Position numbers and translations under genes: made by a program. From Hypomyces perniciosus (lineage: Eukaryota; Ascomycota; Sordariomycetes; Hypocreales; Hypocreaceae): a DNA stretch of 64,000 nt. The stretch is from the NCBI GenBank assembly GCA_008477525.1, contig SPDT01000003.1, positions 2,108,001-2,172,000 on the forward strand. The letters run 5' to 3'. The notes under the pieces were generated by a model that worked only from the letters and a program-made list of their open reading frames with translations, searched no databases and was not told where the DNA came from. Shown in pieces: positions 50,358-60,183 of the stretch. Numbering within the stretch: position 1 is the stretch's first letter; each line of letters starts with the position of its first letter.

Positions 50358-51630
50358 GATACAGCCATCTGCCTACAATGCTTTCATGGATGCATTATAC
50401 CGCCCCTACCCGTAACTTCAGGGTCTTGCATGGTCCCGATCAGCAGAGATATGCTCCGGTGGTCGTTGTCACGGGTCTCATGGTGGCCGTTCTCTTAATC
50501 AAAAGAATAGGTCTTGATAATGATAACGATAATGATAATAATGTCCCATTAACGTCCTATGGCTCGGAAGCCACTAATTCCGTTGAAGCAAATGGACGCG
50601 CTATGCAAGGTACCGACTACAATATACTACAGCATATATACCATTTCCTGTATAGCATCTTGTCGCCTCGGAGGGTATATATCTTCGAGTCTCACGCCTA
50701 TTACCGGGTTATGGGTCCGCGAGGACAAGGGCCAGTTTTAGCTCTTTTAAGCTAAGTGTTGTTAACTTGTGAGCGACTACCCCTAGGTGGGCGGCTGAAT
50801 AGTATTGGTAATAACTGGTTTGTTTTGGATTCCATAGCCAAATTGGCAGATTTAGCGATTGAGCGTAACAGTCATTGGCGAGGAATCCTCTCAATTGAAG
50901 CTAATTAGAAACTAGGAAATTGGATGCGCGTAAAGCGCCCTTCTTCATAACATAGGAAATTTGTGCTGTGGAAGTCACGTGGAAAAACACGTGTTATCCA
51001 GACCTTGGAAATGCGACACAAATGCATGTCATCAGTTACCAGTGACAGTACAGGGAAGGGCTACTAGCGCTCGGCTACGCAACGTTTTATAGCCCATAGA
51101 AAGCCTGTCAGACCAAAAAACCACAAATACCAGGAGAGCGAAGCATCTGGGCTTGCTGAGCACGATCAAGCAGATGGTCTACTAATGCTGGCCCACCGTG
51201 AGACACTCTCATCGCAAATTCTGCTCTGGACTCCTGGCATGTGTAGAAAGTAGTGCATCATTTTGGCGTTTCTTGGTTCTCCACTGGTGCGCGCATTTCA
51301 AGCAAACTTGGCGCTAGGCAGCTGAAGTTGCGCTCATGAGGCTCAAATACGGCGAAAAATTTTGATCAAGAGGACCCTACTTTTCAGGGAAACTGCTTGC
51401 CATATGCAGGGGGTATAATGAGCTAATGAAGACGGCTTGGAAGTGAAAAAAGATACTACTTGGCTACCCACGTTGTGAATCGTTCATTTACATAAGTACC
51501 TCATATGACCCTGATGTCTTTGACCATTTTTAATTAGGAAGATTGTGAGGAAACTGAGATAATCATATGCAATCACCCCAGCCCATATGTGAGATTACTG
51601 GAGGGGGTATGAGCCTAATCGTACACCCAA
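50358..51630. other. Spacer without recognisable gene
   Basis: A 125-codon plus-strand frame (50,378-50,755) with a GATAAT/GATAAC simple repeat inside shows no family motif. Nothing else is supported. Confidence 0.45.
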
Positions 51631-51634
51631 ATGT

Positions 51635-51930
51635 CGGAACTGCTGCCGTGTATAAAACGGTGGCAGTGTGAGCCCCGTTTTTTCGGTTTATTGTCCTCCA
51701 AAAACGGAACCAGGTAGATTTAAAGTTGGAGTCTTGGGATACAAGAAATGGAAGGTATTGAATTTAAGAAAGGAGCTTGACGCGACACCAAATTTTCCAC
51801 TACCTATGGCCGTATATGGCAGTAGGCGGTTTCAGTCATCTCCCATGCCTTCGAACAGGGGAATGTAAAACAAGCAATGGTGTTGGCTAGTTGTCGCCCA
51901 CCCAATCGTCTATCTGATGCGTTTGGTTTT
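51635..51930 (+). repeat. Dispersed unclassified repeat, copy
   Basis: Begins TCGGAACTGCTGCCGTGTA, then AAAACGGTGGCAGTGTGAGC and CCCGTTTT (an imperfect hairpin), CCTCCAAAAACGGAAC, TTGGAGTCTTGGGATAC and GAGCTTGACGCGAC. All of these recur in order at 54,163-54,400. It runs up to the 3' end of the membrane-protein pseudogene. Orientation is arbitrary; no coding capacity. Confidence 0.7.
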
Positions 51931-53336
51931 ATCTTGCCGGCTCCGGGGACGGTGTGGACCGTTGAATGAGGTTAAGAGCAGAGTTGCTCCAATTAACAAG
52001 AACACTACCCTCCCTTTCAATACTGTTGACTTCCATCTCTGAATCTTCCATCGCTTGTCCGTCTTCAGCCATTATGGCAAACCTTTCACGGCCAATCTTC
52101 ACATACTGGATCTTAACGTCACCCATATGGCACTTTTGTCCGAAGACAATATTTGCCAACCCTTGACCTCCTTCGGCCGCGGCGACAACGACATGCCGTA
52201 TGTCAGCGGGATCAAACTCTGGCAAGTCCTTCCATGCCTTTGTCTGTATAATTTCTACCAAAAGACACAGGAGTATAATAGTATTAACAGCGAAAACAGC
52301 GATGCTAAACCTTATCTCGCCAAAGGCAATGGCAGGGATTTGAATAGTTGCAGAGGTAGGCTTGTAGAACTTGCCGATAAGGAGCTGAGCCGCGGCGTAG
52401 GCACCTAGTATATCGTCGGCCATGGTCGTTAAGGAATTTTCGACGGCTTGGAGGATAATCCTCTCACCACTAAGCGAGCTTAAGGTGCTGTTCAATCGGT
52501 GAAATGTTTGAAGATCCGAGATAGAAGCATTGAAGGCGGCGCCTACGGTAGAGACGTAGAGGTTAGTCTCGTCATTAGCCATTTGTTTGAACTGCTGCCA
52601 AGTGATGCCTTTAAGGTATCGTTTGGGATCAATGTCGTCAACTTTGCTATCGTTCAGCTTTGCCACAATAATGTTTTATCCCGTAATGTTGACTGCGACG
52701 TCGAACCGTGTAGGTACGAAGCTAAACTCGCACTGCACTTGATCGAGGAAAGCGTAGTCGCTTCCTGCAGCGAAAGCTAAGTATTTCCTTAGAGGCAGAG
52801 GGCTATTAGATTTAGTTTCCTTTTCGGAGAAATGCGCGACACCAATGCCAACAATTCGGTCCATATAATAGCCCACGTAATTGGAGGATTCTGGGCCATT
52901 CCCAGAGTCCGGAAGATGGCCTCTTACATAATATATCCATTAAAATCCGCTGTCTTCAATACGGAAATCGCTGGATTTATTATAGATACAGCTTACGCCT
53001 GTATTATAACCCACTTCTTGGTAGGTATAGGAGAGAACTGTGTTGCTCTGTATCAAATCGTCATCTATGAGACCAGCAGAAGATCCCATGCCGTAAGAGC
53101 GTCCAATGTAAGTGTACCTTTATTTGTCCAGTTTTGCGTGGTTTCGTATAGATCCATCGACTGTCGTCGCAGAGGAGGCACTGGCGAGAAGGCTGCCTAG
53201 GAGTTGGACGCCAGGAGAGTATGTGAATCGGCCCTTCGTACTCTGATATGTAGGACCTTGTCGTCCTACTTCTGAGGGATACTCTCGTATCAAATCGACG
53301 TTATCCCAGCCTGGAGCCATGATACTCTGATTGTCT
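51929..53336 (-). pseudogene. Large fungal multi-pass membrane protein, C-terminal two thirds, three in-frame TAA
   Basis: One reading frame on the minus strand runs without any frameshift from about 53,336 to the stop at 51,929-51,931, broken only by TAA at 53,120-53,122, 52,940-52,942 and 52,676-52,678. Segments: SIMAPGWDNVDLIREYPSEV, TKGRFTYSPGVQLLGSLLAS, YTYIGRSYGMGSSAGLIDDD, CIYNKSSDF, GHLPDSGNGPESSNYVGYYM, KYLAFAAGSDYAFLDQVQCE, DIDPKRYLKGITWQQF, a hydrophobic helix (FSIAVFAVNTIILLCLLVEI) and a cytosolic tail. This order is that of an uncharacterised fungal plasma-membrane protein family with an N-terminal multi-helix part, a large Cys-containing loop and one late helix. The N-terminal helices are missing here and lie inverted next door. 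At 52,676 the family has a Gln/Arg-like residue (NITG-x-NI), so CAA-to-TAA is likely. Confidence 0.8.
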
Positions 53337-53680
53337 ACCGTGTCCCCATCCAGTTTGCCGTCCAGCTGCTCGCTACTCTTCTGTCAGCTGGCCAGGTTCT
53401 TGTCCTCTGCCGTCTGGTCAACTATGGCGTTAGGCACTCGCTTGCGGGAAAGCGATCGATGACCATGGACACCCTTCGCGCCTGGACGGATGTCATGGTA
53501 CCTAGGGTAGATTGGGGATTGCCATTCTCTTACGCACTCCCCGTATTTCTTTTCTATCTGCTTTCGGCACTGCTGAGCGGTATTTGGGCGGCGGCATTGA
53601 CGCCTGTGGAGGTGTCCAAGATGATGGGCGATGAAGGTGACGGGGCTGGAGAAGCGGATAGAATTGATGGAAAAATGTAG
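53306..53680 (+). pseudogene. Inverted N-terminal fragment of the same membrane protein
   Basis: On the plus strand, starting at 53,318, the frame reads HDTLIVYRVPIQFAVQLLAT (first helix), VLVLCRLVNYGVRH, MTMDTLRAWTDVMVPRVDWG, LPFSYALPVFLFYLLSALLS (helix), GIWAAALTPVEVS, then a charged tail to TAG at 53,678. In the family this block directly precedes the LIREYPSEVG block, yet here it is on the opposite strand and abuts it head to head at about 53,318-53,330. An inversion of roughly 300-400 bp inside the gene explains the arrangement; a head-to-head meeting of two truncated paralogues is the alternative. The extreme N-terminus with a start codon was not found on either side. Confidence 0.75.
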
Positions 53681-54164
53681 GAGGACGGAGGTGAGTATTA
53701 TAGTCGGGATAAGAACGAGGAAGTTGTTGTGAGTGGATGTGAACAGGGAAGCAAAACATGACTTATGCCTGTTGAATAAAGACATAGCCCGTGAATTTGA
53801 TGCAGAAGCAATCTAAGTGCTCTGGTTAACTTGAAGCCTTTTTTGGGGAGAGTGAGGTTGTATATGAAAATTGGCTGCATCGAGGATGAGACGCGTTATA
53901 TATTGATAATAGAAGAGAGCGAGTCCAGAATTACAAGTAACATTTTACACACCTGTACTCCGTACTCTGTGCGAAGTACTTCGTATCCACTTCGTACATG
54001 CTCAGATGGCTTCATCCATTGCTTCCCTAGCTTTGTGCACAAGCGCCCGAGTGGCTTTGCCACGTGGAATCAGGAAAATGAGCCTGACGGGCCTTAAGAG
54101 ATACTCGCGGAATCCATAGGGACGCTCCAATTGGCACTGATATGCCTACGTACACTACCGATAT

Positions 54165-54400
54165 CGGAACTGCCGCTGTGTACAAAACGGTGACAGTATG
54201 AGCACCGTTTTGTTTGGCTGGGTCAGGTGACTTAATGGTGGTAAATTTCTTAGCGCGGGGTTCATTGACCTCCAAAAACGGAACTATGTGACTCCAAATT
54301 TGGAGTCTTGGGATGCAAAAAATGGAAGACATTAAACTCAAGAGAAGAGCTTGACGGGATCCCGTATATTCCAATGGATATGGTCGTATGTGCTTGGTGG
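54165..54400 (+). repeat. Dispersed unclassified repeat with 18-bp palindrome, best copy
   Basis: Contains a hairpin (AAAACGGTG at about 54,185, CACCGTTTT at 54,203) and a perfect 18-bp palindrome GACTCCAAATTTGGAGTC at 54,290-54,307, followed by TTGGGATGCAAAAAATGGAA and GAGCTTGACGGGATCCCG. Related sequence occurs at 23,245-23,310, 44,330-44,700 and 51,635-51,930. No open frame of its own. Probably a small non-autonomous DNA element or a decayed solo terminal repeat; ends not defined. Confidence 0.65.
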
Positions 54401-54589
54401 TCCAGTCACTTGGCATAAAACCGAGCTGGCAGATTTTTCCAAAATTTGTCTTCATCCAACGCTTCTATTGAACAGATCCTATAGTATGTCCTAACACGAC
54501 TGTATCGCTACAGACGATCATGTTTTCGGTCATATAGACCGTATCCGATTGATCTTGGGTACTTCCCCTCCAGCCATCCATCAAGGTGA

Positions 54590-55135
54590 TGCTAGATAGG
54601 CAGAGTCACCTACTCCTCAGTTGAGAACAAGTAGTCTCGCTGTGGCTGACACGGACTTCTCTGGACTTCTCATGTCGGATTTATGTGAATTTCTAAGCGA
54701 CAATTGATCTACCACAGGCATAATCGAACATCATATTGACAGCTACCTCGAGTTTTGCAAATCCATGAAGTACTTGAGGAGGACCACATCAGAGAGAGTC
54801 AGGCTATTCTCGCTGTCTGCAATCCTAGAACTCATATTCTGACACAATATTGAGGACGGCCACTTCCGCAAGGACTACTACAGTATGGACGACAAACCCA
54901 ACGACCAGACGGATGAGCACCGTGAGAAACTGGGCCAAGAAGGTATTGGGTGAAAGTGGCCCCAACATCGCTGACGTGGTGACGAGGTGCTAGGCGGCTC
55001 CTTTGGGCCAAGGCCTAACTTTGCGGATGTGAGGCCCAGGCAACCAGTGTACGAGGGTGTGATCAAGCCAACAGTGAGTTATTCTCAAGTTTGGCCGGAT
55101 GTCATACCATGGCTGTTGCCTGAGACTCTTGGGAT
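54590..55135 (+). pseudogene. Degenerate coding region, unrecognised
   Basis: Plus-strand frames give protein-like segments: LRTSSLAVADTDFSGLLMSD, GIIEHHIDSYLEFCKSMKYL, ERVRLFSLSAILELIF-stop-HN, RKDYYSMDDKPNDQTDEHRE and PNFADVRPRQPVYEGVIKPT followed by a donor-like GTGAGT. Composition and amphipathic pattern look like former coding sequence, but stops (for example after LELIF and after EGIG) and frame changes interrupt it, and I do not recognise the family. Confidence 0.4.
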
Positions 55136-55256
55136 CTGTTGTTATAGAGAATAATATCACGTAGGTAATACGAAGGAGGTACGAAGATAGGACCACCAGG
55201 ATGATTGAATTGATTTTTTAAGGGATCTAAGCTCCCTATACCGGAAAGATGGTATT

Positions 55257-55881
55257 TTATCTCTTGAATCTAGAACTTGACGAGCCCCGTGATGTTCCGT
55301 AACGGTGCTCTAGTCTGGACCCTTGGCATGGGATCACCCTTACACAAGACGCGTCCGTCAAGGAAATCATTCTACGGCCAGTCGTGGACACTGACACTCT
55401 TATCAACAAGCAGAATAAAAGCGGCGAGTACCCAGCAATACGATGTAACGTTGAACGGGTCCACTCCAGGGATACGCTGCCCGACTGAGGCTCCAACTAC
55501 TATTCCCCCAACGACAAGGAACCCACAGACAAGCATAAGCATATGGACGTAGAGCTTACACCTTACCATGACACCTCTCTCCTCGAAGATCCACGATTTC
55601 ATTTTCGCGCCAGCATCATCAAACTCAACCCAGCGCCGTTGTGAGATCTTCATGTGATTGAGAGCGGGCGGCATCTCAATGCAGTCCTCAGCAGCTAGAG
55701 AAAGGTCCATCGGATGATTGTCGACAAGGAGAGTTTTGCGTCGAATTAGCGCACTCGCGAGTGATTTCGCCTCATCTGGTCCGCAATGATCCTGTACGGC
55801 ATCATAACCCTGTAGATCCACAACGCCGTGAGTTTGGTGTTGCCATCTTCTTTTGTTCAAGCTCTCTCTTTCGAAGCTCAC
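55257..55881 (-). pseudogene. Fungal two-helix membrane protein fragment with Trp-to-stop
   Basis: Minus strand from 55,881: EMPPALNHMKISQRRWVEFD, SWIFEERGVMVRCKLYVHML (helix follows: VCGFLVVGGIVVGASV), GQRIPGVDPFNVTSYCWVLA (second helix), DKSVSVHDWP then TAG at 55,369-55,371, then NDFLDGRVLCKGDP in the same frame. Uncharacterised ascomycete proteins with the consensus WPW(H/N)DFLxGRVVC are related by recall, so the TAG replaces the second Trp. The frame then runs into LVKF-stop. The C-terminal part of the family is absent. No start with leader is evident upstream. It is the second dead membrane-protein gene within 3 kb. Confidence 0.6.
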
Positions 55882-56199
55882 ATACGGATCATGGCATCCG
55901 CAGCGTATAGTGAAGCCCTTCCTGGCTTATTCTCTAGCCAAGATGCCAAAGCCAAAGCGTTGGAAGACGGAGAAGAAAAAAGTGTATGTTGATTTCATCT
56001 TCCTCCATGTTCCGAGAAGACCGGTGAATAAGTGCTAACTAACACATATGACTTGGGCCTTGCCCCTACAGGTGCACCGCATCCTTTACTGTTTTAAGCT
56101 TATATAATCTAGCTTAACGAGCGTGTCATCGTTGACTTCAATTCAAGGCATATGTTGACAAGTACAGCTATGCAAACCCCGAAGACCTCAACAAAAGAC

Positions 56200-56985
56200 A
56201 AGGGGGAAAAGCCAGGGTAAGGACAAGAGACTTCATTCTCAATAAGGCCCCTAAGCGCAACCGCCATCATTTCTTGGAATCACCGAATGACTCCGAGACT
56301 GAATTGTATGTGATTGATTTAAGCAACGATAAAGGCATAATGGAATCCTAATCTTTTCCCGCTGTCGGAGAATCGCATGAAACCCCCAACAATCTGGAGG
56401 ATCTCCCCAGTCTTTCACAAGTGACTTCACGAGTTTTTAATATTTCCTAGGAAAACTTCAACCTGTTATTTCCAGCACGTGTTCCTGCTTTTTGCCTGCG
56501 ACGAAAGATGCGACGAAAGATATGGCAATGGCTTTTAAGTGATAGGCTAGAATATGTGACGTGGAATTCAAACGCCTTTGGATAACTTGAGAAAGTGACG
56601 AAGGATCTTATCCACACATTAGTGAGGGGATACAGGAAGATGAGTGCCATCAAGTTCGATGACGTGATAGCTGGCAAGGGTCAGGTTTAATTTTCCTTCT
56701 GCACAGGTGAGATCCTCAATAATTTGGTATTCTAGATGTAAGTGGCATGCACACTAATGCACAGTTGCAGGAAGCCTTCAAGAGTCGAATTCACGTCAAT
56801 ATCATATCCAGACCTCTCGGAGAAAGCGCAGTCAGAAATCTGGAAGAACTTGATTGACAGGAATAAGGACAAGTTCAAAAGGCTATTCAGAAGCTACAAG
56901 ATCTTCTATCCCCTGAAGAGCAACAGTGATCTGAATAGCTTTAGCACCAATCAATTTTGGGGCTGCAGAAATGATTCATAAAAAA
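56200..56985 (+). pseudogene. AAA ATPase remnant lacking the Walker core
   Basis: Near 56,570-56,690 the plus strand reads TWNSNAFG-stop-LEKVTK, LIHTLVRGYRKM and FDDVIAGKGQ, which is the lead-in to Walker A in fungal AAA ATPases (F-D-D-I-I-x-GKGxGL). After about 80 bases comes SRVEFTSISYPDLSEKAQSE then IWKNLIDRNKDKF, the sensor-2/lid side of the same domain. The entire Walker A to sensor-1 core, about 150 residues in an intact protein, is missing between them. The upstream segment 56,150-56,310 (YANPEDLNKRQGGKARVRTR) may belong to the N-terminal part. The gene is dead. Confidence 0.5.
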
Positions 56986-57665
56986 TCTACAACCAAGGTT
57001 GCAATAGTAATTACCATAAAGATTTCTGGACTGGTGCCCATGACAAGCATAATGTTTTGTGACGTTCCTTCGGTCTGCAACCCTGAAATGAATACTACTG
57101 TCAGCAGATCTGCTAAGTCCGAAGTGAAAGACAACTCAAAAGCTTATCGTATCCTACAATAGCAAAATCGCGTAACTACTTGGCAGTCGAGGCTAACATT
57201 GGTCCTGAGAAACAACTAAATGAAGAACGTTGGTGCGAATCAAGACATTCCCTTCATCAGCCAGGAGAATGTAAAAATTGATGTATCCATGTTTCTCAAG
57301 ACGAGGACTCCTAGCAAGATGTATGTATCGACTCCATCGAGAATGTGATGAATGACGGGTGCTTGGGCTGCAATGAATACCAAATTCGCTCACATTTGCT
57401 TCTCGCCATAAGCGGGTCGAAAAGCTATCATCTCGACATGCAAATTATATACATGAATAACTCCCCCAAAAAAATTTCGATACCAATCCGTGCCATACAC
57501 TCTATTGAACCATTGGATCCAAGGTTTGTTCTTCTGTGTGTCATGATTGAACAATCACATTTGGAAGCTAATGCTTAACCGGACCATCGCCGGTAGTTCT
57601 GATCCCAGTGCTCAAGCCTTATGCCTCTTTCTATCCATCCAAATTTTGTATGTCTCGCGTCTCAT

Positions 57666-58125
57666 TTAAGAGGTACCCTCGCAGGCAACAAAGTTGTTAC
57701 CTCTGGCACCCTGGTGGGTGATGACACCAGCAATGTCACAGCTGTCATCGATGATGACACGGTCAGCGCCAGGAGAGCCTATTTCGTTACACATTAGTCC
57801 CTCACATATTCATTCCAAGAGGGGGTACACGGATATACATACCACCGTTATAGGTCCGACCAGAAGACAAGATAGGGAACTCGTAGAAAGGGCCGCTCAG
57901 ACCACCGAAGAAGAATCCCTCACGGTTGTTGTACCGATGAGGGTAGGTCGAACTTCCGGCTGTGGAATCGTTGGTGACGAAGTCGCAGGAAGCGCTGGCA
58001 GCGGCGTTGATCGCCTGGTCGGAGTAGAATGTTCTGCCACAGGTGGCGGTGTCGCGCTTGGGGAGGGTGGTTGTGGGAGCGGCGCTGGCGAGAGCGAGAA
58101 GGGGGAGGAGGCCGAAGAACTTCAT
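57666..58125 (-). CDS. Secreted guanyl-specific ribonuclease, RNase T1/N1 family (2 exons)
   Basis: Minus strand exons 58,125-57,843 and 57,778-57,666 with a 64-nt intron (GTATGT...TAG) give 131 residues. Start [15 protein letters not shown] is a signal peptide; LPKR just after it is a Kex2-type site, so a propeptide is likely removed. All catalytic positions of RNase T1 are conserved: His in STYPHRYNN, Glu in PFYEFPILS, Arg in GADRVIID and His in [14 protein letters not shown]. Family knowledge: it cuts RNA 3' to guanosine through a 2',3'-cyclic phosphate; fungi use such enzymes for scavenging extracellular RNA. Four cysteines (ATC, SASC, DSC, VAC) can form two disulphides. The longer in-frame upstream reading from 58,311 is 5' leader. 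A TATATAACTT box lies on the minus strand at 58,262-58,253, 130 bases upstream. Confidence 0.94.
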
Positions 58126-58252
58126 CTTTGTGGTGGGTGGATGTGGAGAGGTTGGAACTAGGAGCGAGATAAGACGGAATGAGAGAGAGGATTTGGATGG
58201 ATGAATGGCAGACTGGTGGTGATCTTGGGTATTGGGATAGGGGGCGATCGAC

Positions 58253-58262
58253 AAGTTATATA
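58253..58262 (-). promoter_or_regulatory. TATA box of the RNase gene
   Basis: TATATAACTT read on the minus strand, about 130 bases upstream of the start codon, followed by a pyrimidine-rich leader (TCTCTCATTCCGTCTTATCT). Placement suits a fungal core promoter with a leader of roughly 90-100 nt. Confidence 0.55.
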
Positions 58263-58329
58263 CTGCGGCTGGTCGCTTGTCTTGGACACAAAGCCACAAC
58301 TGGCCTATCACCTACAGCAAACAAAGCAA

Positions 58330-59128
58330 ATGGCGTAATCATGTCATCGCAGATAGGCTCTCACAAAGCTTTTCGTATGCCGAGTCCATACCAAAAAGCC
58401 GATAGGGCAGCAAACAAAAGGTCGCGATCCATCTGATCTGTCCCACCCAGATTGTGCGGATCCGCCCCCGTATCGTTTCTAGTCTAGACATAGGGCGCAG
58501 GTCTCATCATGCGTTTAATGCTTGTATTTGATAAGTTGCCGCCTTTTGCTGTCCTGGCCAGCCGTTTGGGTTGCGCCGTCGCGGCCGAGATTACGGCTCT
58601 TGGAAGGTCGCTGAGACTCGTGCGGACGGATCGGCACATGAGTGGCCGGAACTCGGGGTCATGATGAAGCCGCATGTGCCGTGAGGCTCTAGCAAGGGAG
58701 GTGTTCGGATTTGCTGGAGCGAGATGGAGAGATGGAGAGATGGAGACCCGAAAAAACACTCCGAGTTGTGACCATGCTTAGGTAGCCTGCGGTTTCTGGG
58801 AGATAAGGGTCTAAGGATCTGTTTAAGGTAAGCTTGGCATCCAGCCACCTCCACAAAGTCCACCAAGTTCCACCAAGTCGGGCAATGCTGATGACAAACA
58901 TCCCTTTCCTGATTTGGTCACTTCCTCCGCGGTCTATATTAGTATGTAGTATTACTGCGTTATGGCCAACCCTTTTGCTTGAACAAAGCGTTGAGGTTCG
59001 GTCAGTGATTTTGGTATAAGTTCTCCGTTGTATGGACTCCGTAGAGCGTTCCGACTACAAGAAGCTTAGGCGGGATGCCGGAATAGGCAATCGATGATAG
59101 GCGTCTTACTACGGCGACTCCCTACAAG
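58330..59128. other. Spacer; short GATGGAGA tandem
   Basis: Three units of GATGGAGA sit at about 58,721-58,744. Frames of 60-91 codons on the minus strand overlap each other in different registers and none is recognisable. No gene is called. Confidence 0.45.
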
Positions 59129-59788
59129 TCAGTCAGTCAAGTCTCCAAAAGCATTGAAACCCGAAAATTCGTCGGGCATTGCTGGAACCAACAATTGACC
59201 ACACGTGATGGAAGAAAAGATAATCATAGGACTCGCCGAAATCGCTGCATCGGAGCTTACGCCCTCTGTCTCCCACTCAAAATCCACACATCCATTCTTT
59301 TCTGCAGTTATGCTTATGGCCTTCCCCCTTGGGCCATTTGCTCCATTTAGAAGGGACAAGATATAGCAAGGCAGGGGATAGATCTACGTTCGCGTGAGCC
59401 GAAATACGAACTTCAATGGGCTCACAGGTCTCATTCTTATTAGTTAAGGCCAGTTGACGGGCCGTGCGTTTATGCCTTTACGAGACCGGGCTTCTTGGTG
59501 CTGACCAACCAGATGCAAGTCATTGTTGCTCACTGATTTGAGCGGAATCGACATTTTGCCTTTCCGAGGAGATTCAATTTCGTTGAAAAGAGAGCCGTTT
59601 GTGGATCCTGACTCTCCGTATTCTTGTAGATAACCACCGCATGGCCCGAGCATGTCGCGCGACATGAATGCAGCAGTCGAAACTGTTCTGTGTATGGTCG
59701 TCCACTGGTCTGTCGCCTTGGAATAAGAGAACGATTCGATCTTCACTCGAGCTTCAAGATCCGATCTGTACTGCTTCAACGACGTCAT
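59129..59788 (-). CDS. Unrecognised protein gene, structure uncertain, possibly frameshifted
   Basis: The minus-strand leader just upstream of ATG 59,788 is a textbook fungal A/C-rich one (AACAAATAAACAAGCAAACA). Exon 1 begins MTSLKQYRSDLEARVKIESF. A plausible intron 59,509-59,436 (GTTGGT...CTAATAAG) joins NNDLHL to NETCEPIEVRISAHANVDLS in phase. Coding quality then continues in a different frame from about 59,359 (LLNGANGPRGKAISITAEKN, CVDFEWETEGVSSDAAISAS, PMIIFSS) to the stop at 59,129. Either a second intron that I could not place with good splice sites or a one-base frameshift lies between them. I do not recognise a family; no signal peptide or membrane helix is apparent. Confidence 0.5.
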
Positions 59789-60119
59789 CGTCTCGGGAGT
59801 GTTGTTTGTTTGTTTGCTTGTTTATTTGTTCAGGTTAAGTGGCCAAGACGGCATCGGACAGGTGATTGATTCTTGGCATGTATTGACACAATTGTGGCTG
59901 TGCCTCAACCGCTGTGGCTGGTGCGACAATTTTCATAGAGGGGAGGGGTAATAAATGTGTTTGTGCCTCAGGCCTGTCTCCCCTCCCTAGGGCTGTGGTT
60001 TTTTTGGTGGGGTTTTGGCATCAGTGGCACTACTATTACGACTTGTGCAATCTTTTTCTCGCGACTCTTCGTAGATACCCAACGAACGTCCATTCTCCTC
60101 CAGCCAAACGACATTCGTC

Positions 60120-60183
60120 CTATCGTCTCTCCTCTCCTCTCTCCTCTCTCCCCTTTCGACTACCAACCAGTCAAACAGCAGCC
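60120..60183 (+). promoter_or_regulatory. Pyrimidine-rich leader of the EF-1beta gene
   Basis: CCTATCGTCTCTCCTCTCCTCTCTCC-type polypyrimidine tract, split here by no purine blocks longer than two, then CAGCAGCC before ATGG. Such CT tracts directly upstream of the start are typical of translation-machinery genes in filamentous fungi and suggest strong constitutive expression. Confidence 0.6.

Noticed and set aside
57694..58161. 155-codon plus-strand frame
   Set aside because: Antisense shadow of the RNase T1-type gene, which has complete catalytic motifs and a proper intron.
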